Part shown: positions 1-10,956 of the stretch, piece by piece
How the letters are laid out: every line of letters begins with the position of its first letter
How positions within the stretch are numbered: position 1 is the stretch's first letter
Assembly: GCF_018991925.1 (NCBI RefSeq)
Contig: NW_024751849.1
Coordinates: 62,001-126,000, forward strand
Direction of reading: 5' to 3'
Origin: Homarus americanus
Taxonomy: Eukaryota; Arthropoda; Malacostraca; Decapoda; Nephropidae
Length of the DNA: 64,000 nucleotides
Translations under genes and position numbers: made by a program
The notes under the pieces: generated by a model
Database searches by the model: none
Told to the model about the DNA's origin: nothing
Seen by the model: only the letters and a program-made list of their open reading frames with translations

Positions 1-140
1 CATCCAGGTTCCCGATTACTGCTGAGTAGACAGAGGCAAATGGCGTAAAGAAACTTGCCCATAGTTTCACCCTGCCCGGGGATCGAACCCGGGTCCACTC
101 GCTTGCGAGGCGAGGCTGACCAATACACCACAGGTCGCCG
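1..140 (-). mobile_element. tRNA-derived SINE, truncated by window edge
   Basis: Read on the minus strand, 72-139 looks like a tRNA. There is an A-box-like TGGTGTATTGG (120-130), a B-box GGTTCGATCCC (79-89), and a perfect 5-bp anticodon stem CTCGC/GCGAG (110-114 with 98-102) closing a 7-nt loop CTCGCAA, which would read CGC (alanine). The acceptor arms pair poorly, so it is not a functional tRNA gene. Downstream (1-30) lies CAGCAGTAATCGGGAACCTG, related to a block at the same relative place in the copy near 22.4 kb. Two dispersed copies with a shared non-tRNA body indicate a Pol III SINE. The 3' end is outside the window. Confidence 0.7.
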
Positions 141-360
141 TAACCACAACTACAACCACAAAAAAATAACAACCAGCACCACAATAACAACCACTCTTAT
201 CACCTACAACCAAGCACCACAATCACAACACCTTGCCTCTACAACTGCTTCTACCACACTCTCCTCACCACACCTGGCCTTCACCACACCCTTTCCCTAC
301 AATTCTCTCTCCCTTTTACCACATCCTTCTCTTCCCTCCCACACCCACGACTAGTACCTG
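141..360. repeat. A/C-rich low-complexity tract
   Basis: Mostly CAAC/CACA/ACCA words without a stable period, ending in a CT-rich stretch near 300-350. Open frames here have low-complexity composition and are not credible genes. Confidence 0.6.
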
Positions 361-397
361 ACCATTACATGACCACATCTGTGATAATGGTGGTGGG

Positions 398-531
398 AGT
401 CGAGGGAGAGAAAAGGAGGAGGGAGAGAAAAGGAGGAGGGAGAGGATGGGAGAGGAGAGGGGTGGGGTGTGGGGAAGAGAAGATGACAAAAATAAAAAGG
501 GGGTGAAAATTAGTCTATGATAAAAATGGTT

Positions 532-562
<31 letters not shown>

Positions 563-565
563 AGA
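398..565. repeat. GA-rich tract and (GA)n microsatellite
   Basis: A purine-rich GGGAGAGAAAAGGAGGA-type repeat runs to about 480, followed after a short gap by uninterrupted (GA)n at 532-565. Confidence 0.85.
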
Positions 566-1188
566 TTCCCCAGTTATTGCCGACCTTAACAACAACAACA
601 CATTACCTGGACATTAACTACTTGTTCTTAACCCAATTACCTCATCTTAACATAAACCCAACTACCTACACCATACACATTACTTGGCAACGTTGGTGAC
701 GAAAGTACGGGTCCGGCCCCCCAGGGTATCAGCTGAACTGTGTTTACTATTAACAGCTGACCAGACCAGACCGAACCATCACTTTTGCCGCCACTTACCA
801 GGGTTGACTCTCTGCCGCTGTGCCTCAGAGAACCCTTCATACTATACCGCCTCACACACACACACACACCCCCTCTCACACACACACGATCAGTTCAGCA
901 ACAGGAGGTAGGGCTTGTAGGAGTGACTTGGGAAACTTTAGGTGAATTGAAGAAAGGAGGAGAGGAGAGGTAGGGAAGGAGAAAGAGAACGAGGGTATAG
1001 GGGAGGGAGAGGAGGGAAGGGGGAGGTGACTATGCAAAATTTGATTGTCGAGGAGGAGTACTCGTCTGTTTTTGTTGCGAGGTGAGACTGTGTTTGTTTG
1101 TATGTTAGTCTTGTTGCCAGGCTTTGTTCTTCACCTACCCCCCCTACCATTCGTCTTTCCATCACCACCACACCAATGACGCTGTGTG
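566..1188. other. Mostly unique, no gene seen
   Basis: Mixed-composition DNA with an interrupted (CA)n run at 853-887 and a purine-rich patch at 945-1026. No coding frame with plausible protein composition was found on either strand. Confidence 0.6.
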
Positions 1189-1189
<1 letters not shown>

Positions 1190-1219
<30 letters not shown>

Positions 1220-1595
1220 TAATAATAATAATAATAATTAACGGTTTATTGAAGAGCTGGAGGCTGAAAAATACAGTTACATATTTGGGGAATGGTTTCA
1301 ATTACAAAAATATACAAGTACATAAGACACAAATAAGACATATAATAACTAGATGGGGAAAAGCTCAAACTACAGTTCATTTCAACATAGACAGTGCAAG
1401 GAGTAGTGTTTACTGGGAGTGAATACACTGGTTTATTAAAGTTATTGATAATTTTACAATGGTTGGGACTGGGCTGTTCTTATAGCGATCAGTTCGTGCA
1501 CGTATGGGCTGGATGCGGTTTGGTGTCGAACAGCAATTTCGGACTAGGGATCGGTGGTAGTAGGGGTGTCGAGGATGGTGTAGAAACTTCACCAA
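1190..1595 (-). mobile_element. Possible retroelement 3' end with (ATT)n tail
   Basis: On the minus strand the segment contains CCATTGTAAAATTATCAA (about 1444-1468), then AATAAACC (about 1245) and ends in an (ATT)n run (1190-1240). The block at 31.68-32.13 kb carries the same two landmarks in the same order and orientation: CTATTGTAAAGTTATCAAC, then AATAAACC followed by TTAATATTATTG. A polyadenylation-like hexamer followed by a microsatellite tail is typical of several non-LTR and SINE families. No coding domain is visible, so a decayed host 3'UTR is an alternative. Confidence 0.4.
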
Positions 1596-1620
1596 ATTTG
1601 CAGATGAGGTCGGTGATGGT

Positions 1621-1623
<3 letters not shown>

Positions 1624-1693
<70 letters not shown>

Positions 1694-1735
1694 GGGTGTG
1701 TGTGTGTGTGTGTGAGGGGTGTGTGTGTGTGAGGG
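1624..1735. repeat. (TG)n microsatellite
   Basis: Uninterrupted TG from 1624 to about 1690, then TG blocks separated by AGGGG. The flanking 1736-1925 is G-rich mixed sequence with no gene. Confidence 0.95.
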
Positions 1736-1928
1736 GTGGTGGTAGATGAGGAAAGGTTGAGGCGATAGTTGTAGGATTGATAATGGTTGTAGCATGGGGG
1801 GTAGTTGTGGTAATATGGAGGGATAGTGGTAAGGAAAATGGTTGTTAATTGATCTAGAGCGTTAAGGTTAGAATGGGGGTAGTGGTGATAGGGGCAAATG
1901 TGAAAAAGTAGTAGTAATTATAGTACAG

Positions 1929-2435
1929 TGGTGGGCAATGAAGGGGTGTGGTAGAGGGGTGTGTAGTAGAGGGGTGGTAGAGGGGTGTGGGAGTAGAGGG
2001 ATGTGGTAGTAGTAGAGGGGTGTGGTAGTAGAGGGTGTGGTAGCAGTAGAGGGGTGTGGTAGCAGTAGTAGGGGTGTAGCAGTAGTAGGGTGTAGCAATA
2101 GTAGGGGTGTAGTAGCAGTAGTAGGGGTGGTAGCAGTAGTAGGGGTGTAGTAGCAATAGTAGGGGTGTAGTAGCAGTAGTAGGGTGTAGTAGCAGTAGTA
2201 GGGGTGTGGTAGCAGTAGTAGGGGTGTGGTAGTAGTAGGGGTAGTAGCAGTAGTAGGGGTGTGGTATAATAGTAGGGTGTAGTAGCAGTAGGGGTGTAGT
2301 AGCAGTAGTAGGGTGTAGTAGCAATAGTAGGGTAGTAGCAGTAGTAGGGGTGTGGTAGCAGTAGTAGAGTGTAGTAGCAACAGTAGGGTGTAGCAGTAGT
2401 GGGGTGTGGTAGCAGTGTAGGGTGTAGTGGTAGTC
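1929..2435. repeat. GTAGTA/GGGGTGT minisatellite
   Basis: About 500 bp of imperfect units built from GTAGCAGTAGTAGGGGTGT, with unit length varying by 3-bp steps and many single-base indels. The long reverse-strand frames (poly-LLLLHP and PTTATTP types) are translations of the repeat. Confidence 0.9.
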
Positions 2436-2890
2436 AATGATTTAAGATTATATTTGAATGTCAAGGTCAGGTGTCTCTCTCAGATATTAGTCTCTCCACT
2501 TTCAGATTTATTGTTTACTAATTCAAAGGTTGTGTTTTTTGTTTGTCATGCAGTTTGTGTGTATTACAACTGCATTTGTTTATAACAGTTGTCGCAAGTT
2601 AAGAGTTATACAGTATTTCCATTTAGGGATGACTACAAATGTGGCCGGCGGCGGAGACCAAGGGCGCGTACCTTACGTTTTCTCTCCTCATAATTACAAA
2701 CATTACAGCCATTAGTAAAGTGGTTCTCTGGCCGCGGACGACTTACGCTCTCCAGTCAATGTAATCTCTAGGGTTTTTATGGCCGCTTTTCTATGGTAAT
2801 CAATAATCGTGAAAATTACAATGTTACCTGGAGACCTAGACAGGTATCCGAGCGGGAAGACTAGTTACGTATCAGGTGCAGACCAACGGA
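2436..2890. other. Unique sequence, CpG rising to the right
   Basis: No repeat period and no convincing coding exon. GC and CpG content increases from about 2640 (GGCCGGCGGCGGAG at 2643-2656), leading into the promoter-like block that follows. Confidence 0.5.
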
Positions 2891-2899
2891 GAAGTGCTC

Positions 2900-3420
2900 G
2901 CCAGCCAATCAGCACTCAACCCGTTGTTACTAGGAAGTGACGTCACGCGTCCTTGGTAGCCAATGGGAGACAGCTTGCGGGTGTTGCTGGGAAGAGAAAG
3001 CGGGAGAAATGGTGGGCGGCCGTCGGTGATGTTGCCATACAAATGGTCACGATACCATACACACACCTGACGCCTAATTTTTCAACTTAAAAGTTGTTCA
3101 GTAACTACCTAACATTCTGTTAACATCATCTGCAGTGTTGCGTCACAGCGGTGTGGCCGCCATATTTAAATACCATAAACAATGGTCGGACTGCTTGACC
3201 TTTCCACGCCATCAGGACCTATCTTGCCTTGAGCCTCATATCACCCACGGCATCGACCTACTTCCAAGGCAGAAGAGGAGGGACTGTCTGGCCCTGATAC
3301 CATTGTGTAACACCAAACAACAGCAAGATGTGGTCATAATAATAACAGCGGGGCGTCGTTCCTCAAGGCGACTGTTGGAGCCTCCTCCTCTTCCCTTCCC
3401 AACATAATCGGTCACTACGC
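2900..3420. promoter_or_regulatory. Candidate CpG-richer promoter or enhancer
   Basis: Two CCAAT boxes, AGCCAATCAG (2903-2912) and AGCCAATGGG (2958-2967), flank a perfect cAMP-response element TGACGTCACG (2938-2947). About 200 bp downstream, GTGGCCGCCATATTTAAAT (3152-3170) combines a YY1-type CCGCCAT with an A/T box. The block is richer in CpG than its surroundings. This resembles a TATA-less invertebrate promoter, but no initiating exon can be identified on either strand. The 90-codon plus frame at 3135-3407 (MLRHSG...) has no recognisable domain and may be chance. Confidence 0.4.
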
Positions 3421-4038
3421 ACTCAAGCGGCGCCTCTATGTCGCTGCCTCATAATTACTGTTGCTCTTGTTCACTTCACTATTCTTGAACTCAATCGTTA
3501 CAGGAGAGAAACGTTTAGGGTTTCTGAAGGTAGATAAAAGATAAGTTCCCTTCAGAGTCAAGCGGTGACCACGTTACCTCCACCTAACCTTATCAAAGCT
3601 TCTCGCTCTATTACCGACTTAATAATGTGAAGCTAATGCTGTTAGACCACTTAATATATTACAGACAGAGAGAGAGAGAGAGAGCAGTGTATGGTGGGGT
3701 GTGCAGTGTTGACACCATTCTCTCTCCCGAGCCCCACACCATCTACTACGGTCACTTCCTACACCACCATAACCCCAATTGTTTTACCGTTACCCCCCCC
3801 CCCAACCTTGTGTTTATACCCCCTCCTACACCCCCCCGTACCCAGCCACGCCAAAAATACTTCCCTTTAAATTTCCTTTTTGATTTATTCCAGGAAACAC
3901 ATAGTTGTAGTTTCTTGTTTTTATAACTAGGAAATAAAACTCACTCTTCTCTACACCTCACACAGTGGCCTTTAAATATATCTTAAATTAACACATTTAC
4001 ATAAGTATTCATATCGCGTGAAAACTAACCCACAGTTT
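3421..4038. other. Unique sequence with short (GA)n and poly-C
   Basis: Contains a short (GA)n at 3667-3685 and C-rich runs at 3797-3835. No gene seen. Confidence 0.5.
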
Positions 4039-4155
4039 ATTAGGTTATGTTAGGTTAGGTTGGGTTAGGTTAGGTTAGGTTGGGTTGGGTTGGGTTAGGT
4101 TAGGTTAGGTTAGGTTGGGTTGGGTTGGGTTGGGTTAAGTTAGGTTAGGTTACGT
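4039..4155 (+). repeat. Interstitial telomeric-type array TTAGG/TTGGG
   Basis: About 117 bp of TTAGG pentamers, G-rich strand on plus, interspersed with TTGGG variants. TTAGG is the canonical arthropod telomeric repeat; the variants and internal position mark it as an interstitial array. Confidence 0.9.
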
Positions 4156-4244
4156 TAGCATAAACATTAACTTTCCCTCCACCACCAGAGTTAACCCATA
4201 AAGCTAAATTTTACCCCCAGAGACAACTGACCCATTCACCATCA

Positions 4245-5015
4245 CTATTAAACCACCCACCTGCCTAGCAACCAACCATCCACCTGCCTTAAAACCAACC
4301 ATCCACCTCCCTAACAACCAACCATCCACCTGCCTAGCAATAACCATACACCTGCCTAGCAACAACCATCCACCTGCCCTAGCAAGCCAACCATCACCTG
4401 CCTGTAACCAACCATCCTCGGGCTTAACAACCAACCATACACAGGCCTAGCAACCAACCATACACAGGCCCTATGACCAACCATCCCCCGCCTAGCAACC
4501 CAACCATCACAGGCCTGGCAACCAATCATCTCCACAGGCCCTGTATGTCATCCCCAAACCTAACCAACCATCCCCACGCCTAGCAACCAACCATCCACAG
4601 GCCTAGCAGCCAACCATCCACAGACTGCTTAATAGCCATCCCGCGTAGCAACCAACCAGCCATCAGAGGGCTAACCCAGCCATCCCCACAGCAGCCAACC
4701 ATCCACCTGACTGGCAACCAACCATCTGTTCATTAACCTAGCAACCAACCATCTAGCTACCAGCCTAGCAACCAACCAGACACAGGCCTAGCAACCATCA
4801 TTTCATCAACTTAGCAACCAACCATCCACCAGCCTAGCAACCAACCATCTACCTGTCTAGCAACCAATCATCCACCTGTCTCGCAACCAACGATCCACCT
4901 GCCTAGCAACCAACCATCCACCAGCCTAGCAACCAACCATCCACCTGTCTAGCAACCAACCATCCACCTGTCTAGCAACCAACCATCCACCAGCTTAGCA
5001 ACCAACCACCACTCA
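4245..5015. repeat. 23-bp minisatellite CAACCAACCATCCACCTGCC
   Basis: Roughly 30 imperfect copies of a 23-bp unit, CAACCAACCATCCACCTGCC plus TAG. The central part (4430-4760) is heavily mutated; the right part (4780-5010) is more homogeneous. Confidence 0.9.
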
Positions 5016-5249
5016 ACCACAAGAAATAACCAACCCAGTAACCGTTCACTGAGGTCATCACTCCCCCAGGAAGGTCACCAACCTGTAGGGGCGGCACCAG
5101 GAACCTCCCTCCCCCCTTACATGGTAGCTGTGTGTGAAGGTCTACGGCACACGATTCTCTCCTGTTATAAATAAACCTTGACAATATATTTCCAGCCATC
5201 TGATGTACACACCCACACAACAATTACTTCAATGGGGCTGAGCAGGTCA

Positions 5250-5735
5250 CCTCATTGGCTGGCTGACTCACTCGCAAGCACCACAGGGAGCCAATCATCT
5301 TGTCTTAATACCCAGTGATGCAATGCCACTGGCTACCTGACCTACATACCGTTTATAAATATTCCGTCCTTCACTCCCATTGGCTGATAGAAATATTTGT
5401 ATACCCACTTGTCAGGGAGCCAATCAATATTCATTTATTCTCTGTATCACATTTTTATTGGCTGAATCATCTAATCATACCCCGCAGGGCCAATCATCGA
5501 CGCATATCCCGTATAGCCAATCATAATGTATTTGTCATTTGTATGACAATTTTATTGGCTGGAATATATCCGGGGAGAGCAATCACAGCTCATCTCTATT
5601 ACTTCCCGCACTGGTATTGGCTCTGACCAGCGAGCATGGATGACAGCCAATCAAAAGTATCTTTTCAATACCTGACTTCTTTTTATTGACTGGCTGATGT
5701 GCATACAGCACGACCTCACAGCCAGTCATAATTCA
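5250..5735. repeat. Alternating ATTGGCT / AGCCAAT cluster
   Basis: ATTGGCT motifs (5254, 5379, 5457, 5554, 5616; variants 5328 and 5687) alternate with the reverse complement AGCCAAT (5289, 5418, 5515, 5645; variants 5488, 5576 and 5720). Successive sites are about 22-51 bp apart, most often 35-40. The DNA between them is AT-rich and not obviously conserved. CCAAT is the NF-Y recognition core. It may be a decayed palindromic tandem repeat or a regulatory array. Confidence 0.6.
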
Positions 5736-6040
5736 TTCACGACTTACTGACTCACAGCCCGTCCCCCTACCACACACACAGGTGAAACTAGGCCTTAGGT
5801 GTGAGGGGTGTTTGGCCACTGTCCGCCCTACACCACCAACCTCTACTTTCTCCTACCCTACCTCCCCCTCCCTCTCCTCCCCCTACCGAACTGTACTGGG
5901 GGACAGGTGAGCCTCAACACAGGTAGCAACAGTTTAATGAACCATGTACACCTAACTTAATTATAAATACCAATCACCTGTAGCAGAGAAAATAATAAAC
6001 AATAGCTGGCAACCTAGACTCGCTGCTACTGTTCATCCGC
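5736..6040. other. Unique, C/T-rich, no gene seen
   Basis: Mixed sequence with a pyrimidine-rich patch near 5840-5890 and no repeat period. Confidence 0.5.
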
Positions 6041-6043
6041 TTA

Positions 6044-6050
6044 TTATGTA

Positions 6051-6082
<32 letters not shown>

Positions 6083-6345
6083 GTCTGGCTGTCCCTGTTT
6101 ATCTGTCTGTCCGTCTGTTTCTCTCTCCGCCTATGTCTACCTGCCTGTGTCTGTACTTATGGATCTGTCTATCAATCAGTCTGTCTACCTGTCTTAAATC
6201 ACCCACCTGTCTATGCCTCTCTCCCTCAATCTGTCAATCTACATCTGTCTGTCTATCAATCCATCTATTAATCTATTTCAGCTGTCTACCAAGCCATCAC
6301 GTTATGTCTATCTGTCTATCTATCCTGTGCCATTATCAACCAAGA
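6044..6345. repeat. Degenerate (GTCT)n tract
   Basis: CTGT/GTCT tetramers, clean at 6050-6080 and increasingly interrupted by CTAT and CTCT words to 6340. Confidence 0.85.
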
Positions 6346-6353
6346 CATTAATA

Positions 6354-6361
6354 AGTGTGTG

Positions 6362-6402
<41 letters not shown>

Positions 6403-6632
6403 CTGGCTAATTCCTACTACTCACAAACACACACACACACTCACTAATGATTACGCAGTGTGCACATTCAGCCCCTCTCACACACACACACAAAGTGTAG
6501 AGTGGCCTGGCTTCTTAAGACCTACATCTGGCTTACCCAAAATAAATCTACCCCCCCTCCTCCTCTACCCCCTCACCCCCCCCGTCACCTCTCTCTCTCT
6601 CTCCTTGCTCCCCATACTTTGCCCCTTATCCC

Positions 6633-6684
<52 letters not shown>

Positions 6685-6884
6685 TCAAATATCAGTTAGA
6701 AATCACCCCAGATGACTGAACCCCCCTCTCACTTCCTCGTCATCTTTATTAGTCAACACTAGAGATTCACACGAGGAGGAGGTGAGGGCGGATGATTCAA
6801 CTTTATTTCAAACTATGTAATTAAAACTGATTTATTATTAATTCTTCCTATATTAGCAATTGACAAAATCTATTCCAGTTGGTG

Positions 6885-6933
<49 letters not shown>

Positions 6934-6947
6934 TCTCTCTCTCTCTC
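6354..6947. repeat. Cluster of (TG)n, (CA)n and (CT)n
   Basis: (TG)n at 6354-6402, short (CA)n at 6427-6443 and 6480-6493, (CT)n at 6590-6603, 6634-6682 and 6887-6947. The intervening sequence is C/T-rich or AT-rich, without coding signal. Confidence 0.9.
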
Positions 6948-7590
6948 AGCAAGAAGACAAAACTACTCTACACGCTAACTATTACAGTATATATATCAGT
7001 CATAATTATATAATATAAAGCTATACGTTAAGTAACCCACAATAAACCTTCCATTATATATAAAAACATTCCGGACATATCATTCCTGAGTTACAATTAT
7101 TTATGCAAACACTTGCAGCGCTCCACATAGTTTGACACGATAATTACAAACCGCCACAGGACCGCTCTAATTATTTGGTCATTATAATGCAGTAGAGAAA
7201 ATAAAGTTACTTCCTATTCTACAACTAAAAGAAAAATAAAAGCATCATAAATTATTAAACAGGAAACGATAATTACACAGAACTGAGGAAACGGGATGTA
7301 GCCATGACGTCACGAAGGGTACGTAAACAAACTTTTTTTCCCGCGCTCCAGGGAACTCCCCGCCTCAGCAACCACCGTCATCAATGTTGAGTAATTAATG
7401 AAAAATAGTGTTTTAGTACTTATTATTATTATTACGGGTTACGTTAAGTAATATGGTTTATATAGCAATGTTAACCCGGATGTTTGTTTAATAGTGAACA
7501 ACTTAAGCACAAAACGACCACTGAAAACAGGAAATTGTGCACATGGTAACTACTTTGTGTAAGTCGGTAGTTAGTGACGACAGTATGAAT
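6948..7590. other. AT-rich unique block with one CRE
   Basis: AT-rich, no gene. A perfect TGACGTCACG lies at 7305-7314, followed within 40 bp by TTTTTTTCCCGCGC (about 7331-7344), an E2F-like site. A promoter or enhancer is possible but no transcript start can be placed. Confidence 0.4.
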
Positions 7591-8184
7591 CATAAGAACA
7601 TAAGAAAATAAGGAGTCTGCAATAGGCCGGTTGGCCTGTGCATGGCAGCTCCTGTAGAGAGTTACTACCACTCTCTATCATCCATGAATCTATCCAGCCT
7701 CCTTTTAAAACTTCCCAGCGTTCCCGCACTTACTACAAAGTTGCTAAGTTTGTTCCACTCGTCCACCACCCTATTTGTGAACCAGTTCCTTCCTATCTCC
7801 CTCCTAAACCTACACTTATCCAACTTGAATCCGTTGTTCCGAGTCCTATCCTGCTCGGATATTATAAGAACTTTATCTATATCACCTTTATTGATTCCTT
7901 TCACCCACTTAAATACTTCTATCATATCTGCCCGCACTCTTCGTCTTTCTAGGGAATGCAAGTTTAGTTTCTTTAACCTATCCTGATATGGAAGGTTTCT
8001 AAGTCCCGGAATCATTTTCGTCATTCTTCGCTGCACCGACTCCAGTGAATTTATATCCATTCTATAATAAGGGCACCAGAACTGAACCGCATAATCGAGG
8101 TGCGGCCTGACTAACGCAAGATATAGTTGCAATAAGACCTCTGCACTCTTATTACTTACACTTCTAGATATAAAACCCAATACT
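7591..8184 (-). pseudogene. CR1-like non-LTR retrotransposon, 5'-truncated 3' end
   Basis: The minus frame 8180-7665 encodes 171 residues of the C-terminal reverse-transcriptase thumb and tail. Diagnostic words are LVRPHLDYAVQFWCP, SVQRRMTKMIPGL, LERRRVRADMIEVFKW, RNWFTNRVVDEWN and LGSFKRRLDRFMDD, the order seen in CR1-clade ORF2 proteins. The catalytic FADD motif and everything upstream are missing, as expected from incomplete target-primed reverse transcription. The 3' end (7591-7606) reads TTCTTATGTTCTTATG on minus, a short 8-bp tandem repeat, a CR1-type terminus instead of poly(A). The frame ends about 75 bp before the tail. A second copy lies at 55.84-57.08 kb. Confidence 0.9.
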
Positions 8185-8427
8185 CATCTTACTTTAATGA
8201 GTAAATATTTATAACCATTAATGATATTTCAGGATTATTATTACACATTAAATATTTATAACACCATATTGACAACACAACATACATACTGTATATCGTT
8301 CCCCACTCTTGGTTTATTTATTTTTTATTTGTGGTTAATAACGTTATTTTATTTTCATTATATTTTTAATTCATTTATATTATTTTTTTACCATTATTAT
8401 TATTATAATTAGTTATTATTACATTTT
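8185..8427. other. Very AT-rich, TTATTA-rich unique DNA
   Basis: Runs of TTATTATTA and ATTTATT. No gene or clear period. Confidence 0.6.
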
Positions 8428-8521
8428 CGCCCCCCAGGCCGTGATGTGGGTCAGTGACCAGTGCCTGGGTCGGCTAATCCCCGTAAAAAAATAAATAAAA
8501 AAATAAAAAAAATAAATAAAT
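8428..8521 (+). mobile_element. Possible retroposon 3' end with A-rich tail
   Basis: A GC-rich 55-bp block (CCCCCCAGGCCGTGATGTGG onward) embedded in AT-rich DNA is followed directly by A6TAAATA5TA6-type sequence to 8521. A GC-rich body ending in an imperfect adenine tail suggests the 3' end of a plus-oriented SINE or LINE copy. There is no second copy in the window to support it. Confidence 0.3.
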
Positions 8522-9332
8522 ACGCCTTAAATTATATAAAATATATTAACACTTATGAATCCCTACAGTACAATAATTCATCTGTACACACACACACACC
8601 CACACACGCACCCACACACAAACTAGCTTGATTGGATATCTGTCAATCGTCTCACAAAACAGGAAATACTTGAGACTTTTGTTCTCCAGAGTGGCGGCGG
8701 CTGGCGTGAGAAACCTTGGCAGTCCACGTGACCACATCAAGGACAAATACAGAGAAGTGGTCAATATATGTCAGTAAGACGTCTTAAACTGTACCGTGTG
8801 TCTGTATGTTGATAACAGTATTAGAGTGAGAGTCGTGTTTAACAACCTTCCTGGCAGTACAATAACCTTCGAATCTACTTAAGAATGTATTAGTTGTCAG
8901 ATATCACCAAACTCTAAAATTATTATAACCTTGAATAATAATAATAATAAAGGTATCATTATCAATACAAGTTATTAGTAAAGTTATCATTGTTATAATG
9001 AGAACATTGTTATCATTATGAACATCTTCACTATTGTTGTAAATACTTTAAAAAACGCCCTAGAGACAAGGACACCAGCCATCGTAACAAGAGGAGGAGG
9101 AGGAAGAGGAGGTGTTGGAGGAGGAAGAGGAGGAGGAGGAAAAGGAGGGAGGAAGAAAATAGGAGGAACCAAGACGTAATACAAAATAATAAAAATGAAA
9201 GTACACACACACACACACATTATAATGACTTCAGTAATACTCTTTGTTCACTGTACTCTTGGTTCAAACGTGTCTGTATGTTGGTATTAGGTTAAGTTAT
9301 GGTGGATTAGGTTAACGTTAAAGTGATTAATT
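8522..9332. other. AT-rich unique DNA with small repeats
   Basis: Contains (CA)n at 8586-8622, an (AAT)n run at 8934-8951, a GGAGGA tract at 9090-9158, (CA)n at 9202-9219 and a few TTAGG-like words near 9287-9312. No credible exon. Confidence 0.5.
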
Positions 9333-9381
9333 TTAAGGTGAAATAACGGGGAGGAGGGGGGGGGTAATCTTCAGGTGATCC
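9333..9381 (+). repeat. Copy of dispersed TCTTCAGGTGATC motif
   Basis: TTAAGGTGAAATAACGGGG, a G run and TAATCTTCAGGTGATC (9365-9380). A near relative lies at 50102-50141, and the core recurs at 18219, 37954 and 37994 (plus) and at 10641 (minus). Confidence 0.5.
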
Positions 9382-10465
9382 CTATATTACGTCACACTGT
9401 AATGTTTATATTATACAAACACGTCATAACTTTCACTTCACCAATAAGTCTTAGAAAATGGGAAACAAAAAATTAAATTAAGAAATGAAAGACGAAGAAC
9501 AATAATAAAAATACCAAGATGAGAATAATTATAATCCCATTTAAAAGGAAAAATAATAATAGTCGACGAAAACTAAGAAAATGTTCACCAGCCCCGTGTA
9601 TAGGGAGTTGCCAGAGGTCGCCGTCCACAGCCCGTCGCCTTGGTAACGTGGAGGGAGAAGCCGAGGGAAGAGGAGGAGAGGTTCGCGCCAGAATGCACCC
9701 GTGGGGGGAGATGGCGGAGGGGGGGGGAAGGAGGGGAGGGGAAGGTTATTTATAGCCACCGGGAACGACAAACATTATTTTCCCACCACCGTCTCCCAAG
9801 TGCTTTTTTTTTTTTTTTAGTCATGGTTGGGGCGCCGCGCCATCACCACGGTCGGGAACAGAGTCCAACGAGGCGCGGGAGTCAGACATTGTGGTGACGG
9901 GACCTGCCACAACTTACCTCCTTCACGAAGTAGACCGACAAGTATACAATCAAGTGAAATAATATGCTGATAAATATACAAAATAATAAACAAACAAAAA
10001 ATTAAAACAAATATATGATACTCGGAGGGACGGAGCGACTAGGCAGGAATACGGAGCTCCAGTCTCAAGATGAATTCTCCAAAGATTCTCATTTGACTAT
10101 TTTTATCCTACACGACAAGTTAAACCACAAAGACAAAACAAAACATTAAAATCTCACTAACACTCAGAAAATCATGTCCAGCCGAAACTACAGCTAAGTC
10201 CTGTAACTGACAACAACAATTCCGCTCCATCAGTATGTGGGGGAAATTCTTAAATAAGGCTCAAGTATAAACAAACACCTGAACAGTTAGTAAACTTCCC
10301 CGTCTTAAAATACGACACAATGTCTAGATAAGGCCCCCCCAACACACACACACACACGTTAAATTTCCCCGTCACTGAGCATCCAGAAACGTATCTGACT
10401 CACTTTTGCTACAACACATAAGACCTCAGGAGAAAGTGGCGTCGGAACTGTACTAAAACTTTACC
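9382..10465. other. Unique; CpG-rich block at 9590-9900
   Basis: 9590-9900 is CpG-rich: AGAGGTCGCCGTCCACAGCC, CGCCTTGGTAACG, and GGCGCCGCGCCATCACCACG near 9831-9850, plus a purine-rich tract (9640-9740) and TTATTTATAGCC near 9746-9757 that could serve as a TATA element. No exon is recognisable. 9900-10465 is AT-rich with a short (CA)n at 10343-10358 and no gene. Confidence 0.4.
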
Positions 10466-10467
10466 GT

Positions 10468-10590
10468 AACACCACCACCACCACACTACTACCACCACAC
10501 CACTACACTACCACCACACCACCACCACCACCACACCATCACCACACCACACCACCACTACACCACTATACCACCACCACACCATCTTAA
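10468..10590. repeat. (ACC)n trinucleotide repeat
   Basis: Imperfect CAC/ACC triplets with occasional ACT and ATC. Confidence 0.9.
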
Positions 10591-10711
10591 TAAACTTAAT
10601 TAATACACTTTCAGTCTATAACAACAAGTACAATATCTAGTCACCTGAAGATTAGACACTCCAGTTTATTCCACCTAATGATTAATCGTCCCCTAACGCT
10701 ATCTAGGGATG

Positions 10712-10903
10712 ATAAGGTTAGGTTAGGATGGGTTGGGTTGGGTTAGGTTAGGTTGGGTTGGGTTGGGTTGGGTTGGAGTTAAGGTTAGGTTGGGTTGGGT
10801 TGGGTTGGTTGGAGTTGGGTTGGGTTAGGTTGGTTGGGTTAGTTAAGGAGAGTTGGGTTGGGTTGGGTTAGGTTGGGTTGGGTTAGCTTAGGTTGGTTAA
10901 TCT
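10712..10903 (+). repeat. Interstitial TTGGG/TTAGG array
   Basis: Telomere-type pentamers with TTGGG as the predominant variant. Several stretches have four or more GGG runs in about 20 bp (10738-10775, 10787-10806, 10853-10875), so the plus strand could fold into G-quadruplexes. Confidence 0.9.
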
Positions 10904-10956
10904 TTAGATCTCATTTTCCTTTAAAGTGTGGATTTCCGGTAACGTGGGAGTCCTGT

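Noticed and set aside
3135..3407. 90-codon plus-strand ORF in the CpG-richer block
   Set aside because: No family resemblance and no splice or start context; kept only as part of the promoter-like block.
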